Shown here piece by piece: positions 53,033 through 61,090 of a DNA stretch of 64,000 nt. Within the stretch, counting starts at the first letter, position 1. The number at the start of each line of letters is the position of its first letter. Source of the stretch: an uncultured Clostridia bacterium (GTDB taxonomy: Bacteria; Bacillota; Clostridia; Christensenellales; Aristaeellaceae). The notes under the pieces were generated by a model that was not told where the DNA came from, did no database searches, and was given only the letters and a program-made list of their open reading frames with translations. A program made the position numbers and the translations under genes. The DNA lies in NCBI GenBank assembly GCA_937906775.1, contig CALCUD010000068.1:1-64000 (forward strand). The letters run 5' to 3'.

Positions 53033-54553
53033 ATGACACAGTATTCCCTGAGTATTTATGATACGTTGTATCCGTTGAACGACGCGGAAGGACATTCTGT
53101 TCTCCTGAACGGACTTTACGGCGCGATGGATGTCGTGACCGCAGAGGAGGCTGCCCTGATAGCGGACGGACGGACGGAGGAGCTTTGTGCAGAAACAGCT
53201 GTACGGCTGAGAGAGCGGGGTCATCTGATTCCCGAAGGCATGGATGAGACAGAAAACGCCGGATTGCTTTCCCGGATTTTCTGGCTTGTACCGTACCGGC
53301 GGTTCCTGGATATTGTTGTTTTGCCGACATATAACTGCAATTTCCGGTGTAGTTACTGCTTTGAGCGTTGCCGCCTGGAAAACGGACAGGAGTGGCTGGC
53401 CCACAAAATGTCTGAAGAAACGGCAGATGCTGTAATTGCCCAGCTGGAGACACTGCGGAAGCGCGGTGTTTCCATCCGGTCGCTGACCCTTTTCGGAGGA
53501 GAACCGCTGCTGCCGTCCAACGCGGACGCGGTGAAAAAATGGATTGATTACTGCGCCCGGACCGATACGCCGTACCTGGCTGTTTCGAACGGATATGAGC
53601 TGGATTTCTTCCTGGATATGATGCGGGAGTATCCGCCGAAGCAGATTCAGATTACGGTGGACGGGCCGGCGGAGGTACACGACCAGCGGCGATTTCTGGC
53701 CGGAGGAAAGGGCAGCTTTTCCAGGATTATGGATAACATCGGGAAGGCGCTTGCTCTCGGGATTGCAATCAATGTCCGGACCAACGTCAACCGCTCCAAC
53801 CTGCAGAGCTGCATGACCCTTCCCGCGGAATTTCGCCGCCGGGGCTTTACCGACAGTTCCTGCTTCAGCTGGTATTTCAAATGTACGACCGCCTGCTTTG
53901 AGGATGACCCGAAAAACGCGATTACAGATGAGGAACTCTTCCGGGAGATGCAGCGTGCCGGATTTACCCGGGCTGATGCCGTCAGGCATAACAGGTTTTA
54001 TGAAGCTGTGGCCGCTTCGCTGACGCAGACTGTCGGCGGGGAGATGTATCCTGTACTTCGGCCTGCCTATTGCGGAGCCAACGCGGACATGATTACCGTG
54101 GACCCGGACGGGGTACTGTATGCCTGCTGGGATACGGTCTCCCTGGAGGAATACGCGGTCGGTTATCTGGATACAGAACGGCAGCGGTTCCTTTATAACT
54201 TCAGTTTCCCGAAGTGGCGCAACCGGACCTCCGATAAGATCGGGAAGTGCCGTACATGTCCGTATATCATGCTCTGTGGCGGTGGCTGTGCCGTGGAGGC
54301 AGAACACATGAACGGAACGATTCTTTCTCCGGCATGCGGGGATACGGAAGCTATCTACCGGGAGATCCTTCCCGAGATCACCCTGAAGGCTTTCGAAAAG
54401 AACGAAAATCTTTCGCTGGGTCTGTCCTGGTTTGATCTGTTCGGCAGGCTGACGGAGAAGGAACGGAACTTGCTTCGGACGACTGTTGACTCCTCGGAGG
54501 CATGGCAGATGGTCCGGAAATACATGACAAAATCCGACCGAATTTTTCCGTGA
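53033..54553 (+). CDS. radical SAM/SPASM peptide maturase 1
   Basis: 506 residues. The [4Fe-4S]-SAM triad C102/C106/C109 lies in TYNCNFRCSYCFERC; LTLFGGEPLL is the GGE motif that positions SAM. After residue ~340 a SPASM-type Cys set appears: AYCGANADMITVDPDGVLYACWD, then KCRTCPYIMLCGGGC and SPACGD, for one or two auxiliary clusters. The first ~85 residues, ahead of the barrel, could hold a leader-recognition element. GGACGGAGG precedes the ATG. First gene of the plus arm of the RiPP cluster, 12 bases before the next maturase. SPASM enzymes typically install thioether or C-C links in peptides. Confidence 0.9.
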   Translation: MTQYSLSIYDTLYPLNDAEGHSVLLNGLYGAMDVVTAEEAALIADGRTEELCAETAVRLRERGHLIPEGMDETENAGLLSRIFWLVPYRRFLDIVVLPTYNCNFRCSYCFERCRLENGQEWLAHKMSEETADAVIAQLETLRKRGVSIRSLTLFGGEPLLPSNADAVKKWIDYCARTDTPYLAVSNGYELDFFLDMMREYPPKQIQITVDGPAEVHDQRRFLAGGKGSFSRIMDNIGKALALGIAINVRTNVNRSNLQSCMTLPAEFRRRGFTDSSCFSWYFKCTTACFEDDPKNAITDEELFREMQRAGFTRADAVRHNRFYEAVAASLTQTVGGEMYPVLRPAYCGANADMITVDPDGVLYACWDTVSLEEYAVGYLDTERQRFLYNFSFPKWRNRTSDKIGKCRTCPYIMLCGGGCAVEAEHMNGTILSPACGDTEAIYREILPEITLKAFEKNENLSLGLSWFDLFGRLTEKERNLLRTTVDSSEAWQMVRKYMTKSDRIFP

Positions 54554-54565
54554 ACGGAGTAAACG

Positions 54566-55999
54566 ATGTTTTATATTCTGAATGAACCGTGGTGCCTGCG
54601 CGGATATGAGGACAGCCTGATGCAGCTGGAACGGTACGGATCGACGGATTTTCCTTTCCGGCTGACCTATCCGCTGTTCAGCCTTCTGACCCGATGTGAC
54701 GGACAGACTCCGCTGGACGGTCTCAGCGGGAAGGAACGCGAGGTGCTGGATTACTATATCGACCGGAACATTGTCCGCCCGGTGGAATCGGCAGAGCAGC
54801 TGAAACCGTGGCAGAAGTACAGGCATATCCAGAACCGCCGGATTCCCCACGCGTTTCTGGGCATTACCGGCCGCTGCAACCTGAACTGCCGGCATTGCTT
54901 CATGGCACAGGAACACAGCCGGAAACCGTCGGAATTCTCTCTGCAACAGCTGGTGTCTCTGCTGGATCAGCTTCAGGAATGCGGGATTGTCAACCTTACG
55001 GTTTCCGGCGGAGAGCCGCTGATCCATCCGGATTTTGAAGGATTTGTCCGCGCCATGAAGGAGCGTGACATGAAAATGTTCCGTCTGTTTACCAACGGGA
55101 TCCGCTTTGCCGGAGATACGGTCCGGATTCTGCGGGAAAACGGGATGAATCCTGAAATCGTGGTCAGCTTTGACGGACTTGGAACGCATGACTGGCTGCG
55201 CCAGTGTACCGGCGCCGAAGAAGCGGCGATCCGTGCGATATCGCTGGCCCGGGAATGCGGGTTTGCTGTCAAGACAGCCATTAACCTGAATCATGTTACG
55301 CTGCCGCGTCTGACTGAGACGTGCCGGTATGTCTATAGCCTGGGTGCCCGGAACCTGTTTTTCATCCGGACAAGTGAAAGCCCCCGGTGGCTTTCCGGAG
55401 ACAATCACTGTCTGTCTTTCGATGAATACTGGGAGGCTTGCCTGAACACCATCGCGGAACTGCGGGATCTGAACCGGAAGGATCTGACGGTGACTCTGTT
55501 CAACGGGCCGACGCTGCGTCCGGAGGAAACGGCGGAATCCTTCCGGAGAAGCTCGCCTTATCAGTATGAATCGAAACAGATCCATCATTCCGCCTGGTGC
55601 CATAAATGTCTGTACACACCGTTTATCTCTTCCACGGGGCGGGTGCTTCCCTGCGATGCTTTTGAGGGCGCCGCTCTTCAGACCGGCTTTCTCGCGAACG
55701 GATGCAACGTTCTGGAACGGCCGCTGCAGGAAATCCTGAACGATTCGGATTACGCGGAAGTCATGAAACTGACCACGGACGAGGTGCTGGATCACAATCC
55801 GGAATGCCGGACCTGCGAATATTCGGCGCTCTGCCACGGGAGCCACTGCCGCGCGAGCGGGAATATGTTCTATGCCGCGGAGCACGGAGATACCTTTGAC
55901 GGTGTTACGATGAACGTTACCCGGAAGGGCCTGATGACCTGCCGGTTTTATCGGGGCGGATATTACAGCAGGCTGCTGAAGCTGCTGGAGGAAACCTGA
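54566..55999 (+). CDS. radical SAM/SPASM peptide maturase 2
   Basis: 477 residues. Triad C104/C108/C111 in TGRCNLNCRHCFMAQ, GGE in LTVSGGEPLIHPDFEGF, and a C-terminal SPASM set (WCHKCLYTPFISSTGRVLPCD; NPECRTCEYSALCHGSHC; MTCRFYRGGYYSRL). The N-terminal ~75 residues (YILNEPWCLRGYEDSL to PLDGLSGKEREVLDYYI) look like a PqqD-type leader-binding domain. The ending YRGGYY-x-RL is shared with maturase 3 on the opposite strand, so these two are paralogues. GGAG precedes the ATG. Target is presumably one of the Nif11-type precursors downstream. Confidence 0.9.
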   Translation: MFYILNEPWCLRGYEDSLMQLERYGSTDFPFRLTYPLFSLLTRCDGQTPLDGLSGKEREVLDYYIDRNIVRPVESAEQLKPWQKYRHIQNRRIPHAFLGITGRCNLNCRHCFMAQEHSRKPSEFSLQQLVSLLDQLQECGIVNLTVSGGEPLIHPDFEGFVRAMKERDMKMFRLFTNGIRFAGDTVRILRENGMNPEIVVSFDGLGTHDWLRQCTGAEEAAIRAISLARECGFAVKTAINLNHVTLPRLTETCRYVYSLGARNLFFIRTSESPRWLSGDNHCLSFDEYWEACLNTIAELRDLNRKDLTVTLFNGPTLRPEETAESFRRSSPYQYESKQIHHSAWCHKCLYTPFISSTGRVLPCDAFEGAALQTGFLANGCNVLERPLQEILNDSDYAEVMKLTTDEVLDHNPECRTCEYSALCHGSHCRASGNMFYAAEHGDTFDGVTMNVTRKGLMTCRFYRGGYYSRLLKLLEET

Positions 56000-56038
56000 T
56001 CACAGGACCGGAGAAGGGCCTGTCAAACGAGGTGTTTT

Positions 56039-56689
56039 ATGAAATTCATTATGGCCTACAGCGGGGGGAAGGATTGCACGCTGGCGCTTGACCGGATGAT
56101 TGCGCGGGGGCATGAACCGGTCTGTCTGTTCACAACCGTAACGCAAAAGGAATTCAGTTTCAAGCATGGAATCCGTCGGGAGTTGTTCGCCCGGTACGAG
56201 CAATGTCTCGGAATTCCCGTGGTTACCTGTGTCAACACGATGGTACACGATGAGGAAACGATTTATGCCGCGTTGCCAAAAGTGATTGAAGAAACCGGCG
56301 CCGAAGCCCTCTGCACGGGAGATATTTACCGCAGCGATGTGTATGAATGGAACCGGCATATGACGGAGCGGCTGGGAATCGGACTGGAAACGCCGCTTTG
56401 GGGTGAGACGCCGGAAAAGGTTGTGGATGAGCTGATTGATAACGGATACAGATGTATGATCAAGGTGGTCCGGACAGACCGGCTTCCGGAAAGCCTGTTG
56501 GGGAAAATTCTGGACCGGGATGTGCTGGCGTCCATCCGTGGGAAGGCTGACCTTTGCGGCGAGGACGGCGAATACCATACTGTCGCGCTGGACGGACCGA
56601 TCTTCCGAAAGCCTCTGAAGGTGCGTCCGGGTCGGATTCTCAGTGTGGAAAATATTGCCATGTTGGATCTTTTCCCCGATGATGATTGA
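56039..56689 (+). CDS. Dph6-family (DUF71) PP-loop ATP pyrophosphatase
   Basis: 216 residues. The PP-loop SGGKDC (residues 8-13) sits at the N-terminus (FIMAYSGGKDCTLAL), followed by GAEALCTGDIYRSDVYEW, LETPLWG and CGEDGEYHTVALDGPIF, the hallmark of the Dph6/diphthine-ammonia ligase family. Known members adenylate a carbonyl oxygen and then form an amide or related bond. Bacteria do not make diphthamide, so the target differs. It follows maturase 2 by 39 bases and precedes the precursors, which argues for a part in peptide modification, though a house-keeping role cannot be ruled out. GAGGTG precedes the ATG. Confidence 0.85.
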   Translation: MKFIMAYSGGKDCTLALDRMIARGHEPVCLFTTVTQKEFSFKHGIRRELFARYEQCLGIPVVTCVNTMVHDEETIYAALPKVIEETGAEALCTGDIYRSDVYEWNRHMTERLGIGLETPLWGETPEKVVDELIDNGYRCMIKVVRTDRLPESLLGKILDRDVLASIRGKADLCGEDGEYHTVALDGPIFRKPLKVRPGRILSVENIAMLDLFPDDD

Positions 56690-56715
56690 CGTGTAATGGC
56701 CTGATATGATACAAT
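56686..56715 (+). promoter_or_regulatory. promoter candidate for the precursor genes
   Basis: TTGACG, 18-base spacer, TACAAT, overlapping the stop of the PP-loop gene and leaving a ~95-base leader before the first precursor. A separate promoter would let precursors exceed the maturases. Confidence 0.55.
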
Positions 56716-56812
56716 TACCAAAGATTAATGCTACATTTGCGACAAACCGTATCCGGAAACGATAACGGAGCAGGATATGTTTTTTCCAGACACGAGGAAG
56801 GAGAGTGCGTTT

Positions 56813-57025
56813 ATGAAGTTTACCGAAGAGCAGATCAAAAAGGCGGCTGCGTGCAAAAGCAAGGAGGAGCTGATCACACTGGCCAGGACGGAGGGAATCG
56901 AACTGGCAGAAGAAGAGGCTGAAAAGTTTCTGACCGAACTTCAGGGCAGCGAAATTGATCTCGACCATACCGGCAGCATCGCGGGCGGAGGTTGCTTCTG
57001 TGCTGTCTGCGGCGCTGACTGCTGA
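56813..57025 (+). CDS. Nif11-like RiPP precursor peptide 1
   Basis: 70 residues. Leader: KFTEEQIKKAAACKSKEEL ... ARTEGIELAEEEAEKFL, the helical Nif11-like pattern, ending in SIAGG. Proposed core after the double Gly: GCFCAVCGADC, 11 residues with Cys at 61, 63, 66 and 70. AAGGAGAG lies about 8 bases ahead of the ATG; an in-frame ATG 36 bases earlier would put the ribosome site inside the gene and breaks the alignment with precursor 2. First of three tandem precursors; likely exported and trimmed at GG by the NHLM/peptidase transporter system. Confidence 0.88.
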   Translation: MKFTEEQIKKAAACKSKEELITLARTEGIELAEEEAEKFLTELQGSEIDLDHTGSIAGGGCFCAVCGADC

Positions 57026-57096
57026 TCCGGGTATTCATATCCGCTGTCGGCGGGTATTGAAATATTTATTAAAAAGGAACAAAGGGGGAGAATATC

Positions 57097-57309
57097 ATGA
57101 AATTTACACAGGAACAGATCCAGAAGGCTGCCGGATGCAAGAGCGTGGAAGAACTGATTGAGCTGGCTAAGGCTGAAGGAATCGAACTCGCGAAGGATGA
57201 GGCTGAAAAGCTGTTTGAAGGACTGCAGAATCCGGAAATCGGTCTGGACGATGTCAAGGAAATTGCCGGTGGCTTTTGCATGGCTCATGGCTGCGGTTCC
57301 AACTGCTGA
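57097..57309 (+). CDS. Nif11-like RiPP precursor peptide 2
   Basis: 70 residues, aligning gaplessly with precursor 1: KFTQEQIQKAAGCKSVEEL ... KAEGIELAKDEAEKLF ... DDVKEIAGG. Proposed core FCMAHGCGSNC, 11 residues, with Cys at 61, 66 and 70, so three of four core cysteines keep the same position while the residues between them differ. Strong AAAGGGGGAG precedes the ATG. The leader is far better conserved than the core, as expected when one enzyme set processes variable cores. Confidence 0.9.
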   Translation: MKFTQEQIQKAAGCKSVEELIELAKAEGIELAKDEAEKLFEGLQNPEIGLDDVKEIAGGFCMAHGCGSNC

Positions 57310-57350
57310 CGGGGATGCTTGTTCATATTCCGTGAGAGGGGGAACAATCC

Positions 57351-57584
57351 GTGGATGTCAAAGTAACCAAAGAGATTTTTCAACGCGCGCTGGAATGTAA
57401 AAGCGCCGGGGAGCTGATGGAATTCTGCAAGGAACAGAACATTGACATCACTCCCGAGGATGCTGAAAAGTTCCTGTCCCAGGTTTCGGAGCAGGAGCTG
57501 GATCTGGACACCGTCGAACAGACGGCAGGCGGTATATGCTTCCTTGCCGTAAAAGCGACATTCTGCATCGGTATCGGCACCTGA
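57351..57584 (+). CDS. Nif11-like RiPP precursor peptide 3 (divergent core)
   Basis: 77 residues from a GTG start with GAGAGGGGG upstream. Leader DVKVTKEIFQRALECKSAGEL ... NIDITPEDAEKFLSQ ... LDTVEQTAGG keeps the CKS motif, the EDAEKFL helix and the AGG end. Proposed core ICFLAVKATFCIGIGT, 16 residues, with two Cys nine positions apart and a Gly/Thr-rich tail, unlike the compact Cys frame of precursors 1 and 2. It may be modified by a different subset of the enzymes or form a two-component product with them. Confidence 0.85.
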   Translation: MDVKVTKEIFQRALECKSAGELMEFCKEQNIDITPEDAEKFLSQVSEQELDLDTVEQTAGGICFLAVKATFCIGIGT

Positions 57585-57597
57585 TAACGCACAAAAC

Positions 57598-57656
57598 AAT
57601 CCCGCATCGGACGCTGCCGTTCTCTGAACGGCATGATCCGGCGCGGGGATTTTTTT
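57598..57656. terminator. bidirectional terminator between the two RiPP arms
   Basis: Long branched stem: outer AATCCCGC / GCGGGGATT, inner GCCGTT / AACGGC with loop CTCTG, followed by seven T on the plus strand and ATTGTTTTGT on the minus strand. It ends the precursor transcript and the opposing maturase transcript, whose last codon overlaps it. Confidence 0.8.
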
Positions 57657-59415
57657 ATTTTACCGTGATCCAGTCCGGAATGCGGGCGGCTTTGACACGG
57701 TTGTTTTCACCTTTCCGGAAAAGGTACTTTTTTTCTTCCGGAGTATATTCACACAGCTGTGTCACTTTGTCCACATTGAGACGGTAGGAACGGATGATGC
57801 TGTCCTGACTGTCTGAATATCCGTATTCCAGAAGATCGCATTCATAACGGAAGATCTCGGTGAGCGCCTTGTCATTTTCTCCCGTGACGATCTGTTCCAG
57901 AATACTCCGGACAATCGGCATGGCACGTTCTGAATAAAGATGTTCATCAAACCGGAAGTAGAAATCGCGGAAAAGATCCGCATATTTCAGATAGATTTCA
58001 CGCAGCCCGGGCTTTCGGGCCAGCGTGATAAATGTATTCCTGTGAGCATTCCACCGGAGGCTTGCGAGAGCAAATACTGTTGAAAACCAGGGGTACTTTG
58101 ACCGCACTTCGGATTCAAACGAGTAATACTGGATGAAAATTTCCCGATGCTTCCGGATCAGTTCCCGACTTTCTTCATTGATCATGCTGCGGTTGTAGAT
58201 GCTCATATCGATATCCCGCTCGTTGAAAACAGCCCGTCCGTATACTTTGGTCGTTTCCTCCGTTCCGGGAAGCAGCATGAATGGATGAAGCTGCAGGTTG
58301 TCGATCCCGGCGATCATCAGATCCTCCATCAGGCTGACGGTTTGCAGGAAGTCCTCTTCCGTTTCCTCCGGGAAGCCCTGAATGAAGGACGCCGAAACTG
58401 ACAGTCCGCATTTTTTCAGGTATTTCGTGATCCGGGCTGCATTCTCCAGATCCAGATTCTTGTGGATGAGTTTCTGCATTCTCGGGGAACCGGTTTCGAT
58501 TCCGAGGAAAATATGGATGCATCCGGCTTTTATCATCAGCGAGGCCAGTTCCTCATCCAGCACATCGACCCGGGAGGAGCATCTCCAGCGGTACGGGGTA
58601 CCTTTTTCAATCAGCCGGTTACAGAAGTCGGTGATATACTGCCGGTTCACGGTGAACATATCGTGTTCGATCGCGAAAACGGATGTGCCTTGTTCCCGGT
58701 GACACCGATCCATTTCCCCGATCAGAATATCCACCGGTTTGATCCGGAAGGTGCGCTGCCAGAAAGTGCTGGTGGAACAGAAGGTACAATGGAACGGGCA
58801 GCCCCGACCGCCTTCGATCGTGTATGAGAAATCAATTCCGTGATAATCCGGGCCATAGTCTGAAATGCTGTAGTCCGTAAGTCGTTCCGCGGGGACCAGG
58901 TCACAGCACGGGGATTTCATGATCTGTCCATCCTTCCGCCAGGCAATTCCGGCCAGCCCGTTGAGAGGGATTCCGTCCAGCAGGGCTCGGACCAGCGGCA
59001 GGATGCTGTATTCCGATTCACCGAGGCAGACGGCCGTCAGAAAATCCAGATCCCGCAGGCAGGCTTCTGCGGTAATCGTCGCGTGCGGTCCGCCGAAAAT
59101 AATCATTACCTCCGGTGCTTTCACGTGAAGCTTCATGGCGACCTGTACGGTTGTGATGAATGAGCTGCAGATTGTGTAGAAACCGACAATTCGCGGTGAT
59201 ACGGACAGAATCCGGTCCGCCAGCATATTGAAGACAGAATCCGGATCCTCCGGCAGCCGGAGCCGTCCGGAGGTCCTTTCAGCGTCAACGTTCAGCTGGG
59301 AGACGCTGATTCCGTTTTCCCGCAGGACTTTTTCAAGAATATAATGACCGACATAGGGGGATGGGGTTTTCGAATACAGAAAATCCATCCCGTTAACGAG
59401 AAGTACGTCTGACAT
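57655..59415 (-). CDS. radical SAM protein with B12-binding-like N-terminus (RiPP maturation type)
   Basis: 586 residues. Residues 1-~150 have the layout of a cobalamin-binding Rossmann domain (VLLVNGMDF, RIVGFYTICSSFITTV, MIIFGGPHATIT), without the DxHxxG lower-ligand motif. The radical SAM core carries C206/C210/C213 in GGRGCPFHCTFCSTSTF, followed by HIFLGIETGSPRMQKL and FIQGFPEETEEDF. The C-terminal ~200 residues are helical. The class matches B12-dependent radical SAM methylases and related RiPP maturation proteins. Its start overlaps the YcaO stop by 23 bases, so the two are probably made together. C-methylation of the core is the leading guess. Confidence 0.87.
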   Translation of the reverse strand: MSDVLLVNGMDFLYSKTPSPYVGHYILEKVLRENGISVSQLNVDAERTSGRLRLPEDPDSVFNMLADRILSVSPRIVGFYTICSSFITTVQVAMKLHVKAPEVMIIFGGPHATITAEACLRDLDFLTAVCLGESEYSILPLVRALLDGIPLNGLAGIAWRKDGQIMKSPCCDLVPAERLTDYSISDYGPDYHGIDFSYTIEGGRGCPFHCTFCSTSTFWQRTFRIKPVDILIGEMDRCHREQGTSVFAIEHDMFTVNRQYITDFCNRLIEKGTPYRWRCSSRVDVLDEELASLMIKAGCIHIFLGIETGSPRMQKLIHKNLDLENAARITKYLKKCGLSVSASFIQGFPEETEEDFLQTVSLMEDLMIAGIDNLQLHPFMLLPGTEETTKVYGRAVFNERDIDMSIYNRSMINEESRELIRKHREIFIQYYSFESEVRSKYPWFSTVFALASLRWNAHRNTFITLARKPGLREIYLKYADLFRDFYFRFDEHLYSERAMPIVRSILEQIVTGENDKALTEIFRYECDLLEYGYSDSQDSIIRSYRLNVDKVTQLCEYTPEEKKYLFRKGENNRVKAARIPDWITVK

Positions 59416-61090
59416 GATCCGCCATCATCCTTTCCCTGACATTTTTTTCGAGAACGGCCAAACGGGTCCTGCTATCCCTGTCAGGGATCATCTCCAGGAA
59501 ACGTCGGTACAGACCGGTCGGATCCGTCCAGACTGCCAGTGCGTTTTTCCGGTCTGAAAGGACCTTTTCCGTGAAGGCCGCGGTCCGTTCGCCGAAGAAA
59601 AGCTGCAGAACCGCTTTTCTTATCCGGTCGTCCTTTCCCGCCAATTTCATCCGTAAGGCGTGATACATGCATTTTCCCTGCGGGGAGACAGATTTTTCAA
59701 ATGCCGCCTCCGCATTCTCGTCCTGCCCAAGCATATACAGCAACAAGCCTTTCATTTCATCATATCCGATCCCGATCTCGCATTGCCCGATCCGGTTACC
59801 GACGGAGGAATCCTCTGCCGTAAGCGCTGTGAATATGGTCTGCAGCTCCGATTCATCCGATATGCCTGTCATATATCGGGGATCGTGAAGCAGCCTGCTG
59901 ACACGGTTGTATTCTAGAATCCTGTCCGAAAAACGAAGCGGGAGCGGCGTTACACCGGGAATATAGATCCGGACCGACGGAATTCCGAGAAATCCGGTTT
60001 TCCGGATCAGAACATCCGGCGCGATCCGGAGAAAAAGCGCTGTCAGTTCCCGGACACCGTCGCGATTGGTAAACGGCTTTCGGGGCCATGGGGTAAAGTT
60101 CTGATCCGTGACACCCGAGAGAAATTCATCCGACAGGTCGGCGATATCCGTTTTCACGGAATCCAAAAGATTGCGGAATGAGAAGACATCCTGTTCCTGC
60201 GGCCAGCGGACCGAGTTGGAAAGGGCGTTCAGCCTTTCCTGTCCCTGCAGCAGTTCCGTGAGCGTTCTTTCGAGTGCGACAGCGAAGACCGGGTGGCAGC
60301 CGAAGCGTGTGCAATAACGCTGGTGAACACTGTCTACCAGCAGTGCCTGCAGAACAGGAAAACCGGAAGCAGGCTTCAGATCCCGGATGATCACCCGGCA
60401 CCCGGAGCCTTCCGCGATCGCTTTCATGACGGAAAACAGCTCCGGTACTTCGGTTTCAATATATTCCTCCGGTACCGTGACGGGGGAGACTCTGTCCCGC
60501 AGCATCCGGTATTTGGCGTACCGCTCCGCTGCTTCGCACATGCCCTGACAGAGTGCTTCGTCGTATGTATTGCCTGAGGCCAGTCCGTTACTTCCGCACA
60601 ACGTACCGATGATCCGGTCGGGCAACAGGACGGACCCGCCCTGTTTTTCAGAGGAGAACGGTACCAAAGAAACCGTGTCCGTTCCGAAAAGTTCCCGGAG
60701 GAAAGCATCCGGCGCGAGAACGCCGTTGGAATAATGCTCCCCGAAATCAGCAGCGATATATGGTGCCCGGAGCGCTTCCGCGAGGGGAACTGGCTGCTCG
60801 TCCGGCCATTCCCGAAAGGGAGCCCACGGTCCGGGCTCCGGGATTTCATAGGCCATGCGGTTCTGAAAACGTTCCGCTGCTTCCCCGTAGGCGCTGGCGA
60901 GCGCCCAGTCCTCATCCGTTCCCTTTCCGTAGGTTTCGAAGCCGTGCTCCCGATCGGTCAGGCGGACGCTGACGATGCCGTCAACGGGACGCATGAAAGC
61001 CGGATCCATATGAACGCCGACCGAGGCTAACGCGTCCCGGATCCGTCTGATCGTATCCCGGGGATCGGATTCCTTATATTTCTGGTACAT
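59393..61090 (-). CDS. YcaO-domain ATP-dependent peptide-backbone enzyme
   Basis: 565 residues. YcaO motifs in order: GKGTDEDWALASAYGEAAER near residue 55-75, CGSNGLASGNTYDEALCQG with EAAERYAKYR near 185-215, and VFAVALERTLTELLQGQ. These make the ATP site that phosphorylates an amide oxygen. Beyond residue ~430 a helical, TPR-like tail (DEMKGLLLYMLGQDENAEAAF) recalls the C-terminal extension of E. coli YcaO. No E1-like, ocin-ThiF or TfuA partner is visible. Overlaps its neighbours by 17 and 23 bases. Possible products are azoline, thioamide or amidine; the sequence alone does not decide. Confidence 0.9.
   Translation of the reverse strand: MYQKYKESDPRDTIRRIRDALASVGVHMDPAFMRPVDGIVSVRLTDREHGFETYGKGTDEDWALASAYGEAAERFQNRMAYEIPEPGPWAPFREWPDEQPVPLAEALRAPYIAADFGEHYSNGVLAPDAFLRELFGTDTVSLVPFSSEKQGGSVLLPDRIIGTLCGSNGLASGNTYDEALCQGMCEAAERYAKYRMLRDRVSPVTVPEEYIETEVPELFSVMKAIAEGSGCRVIIRDLKPASGFPVLQALLVDSVHQRYCTRFGCHPVFAVALERTLTELLQGQERLNALSNSVRWPQEQDVFSFRNLLDSVKTDIADLSDEFLSGVTDQNFTPWPRKPFTNRDGVRELTALFLRIAPDVLIRKTGFLGIPSVRIYIPGVTPLPLRFSDRILEYNRVSRLLHDPRYMTGISDESELQTIFTALTAEDSSVGNRIGQCEIGIGYDEMKGLLLYMLGQDENAEAAFEKSVSPQGKCMYHALRMKLAGKDDRIRKAVLQLFFGERTAAFTEKVLSDRKNALAVWTDPTGLYRRFLEMIPDRDSRTRLAVLEKNVRERMMADHVRRTSR

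Noticed and set aside
52871..55885. 1004-codon open frame antisense to the two radical SAM genes
   Set aside because: The plus-strand frames carry clear radical SAM and SPASM motifs; the antisense product has no family features.
56777..56812. 12-residue extension of precursor 1
   Set aside because: The ribosome-binding site lies within it, and precursor 2 begins at the equivalent of the inner Met.
57536..57787. Possible fourth small peptide overlapping the end of precursor 3
   Set aside because: It spans the bidirectional terminator, has no Nif11 leader and no good ribosome site.
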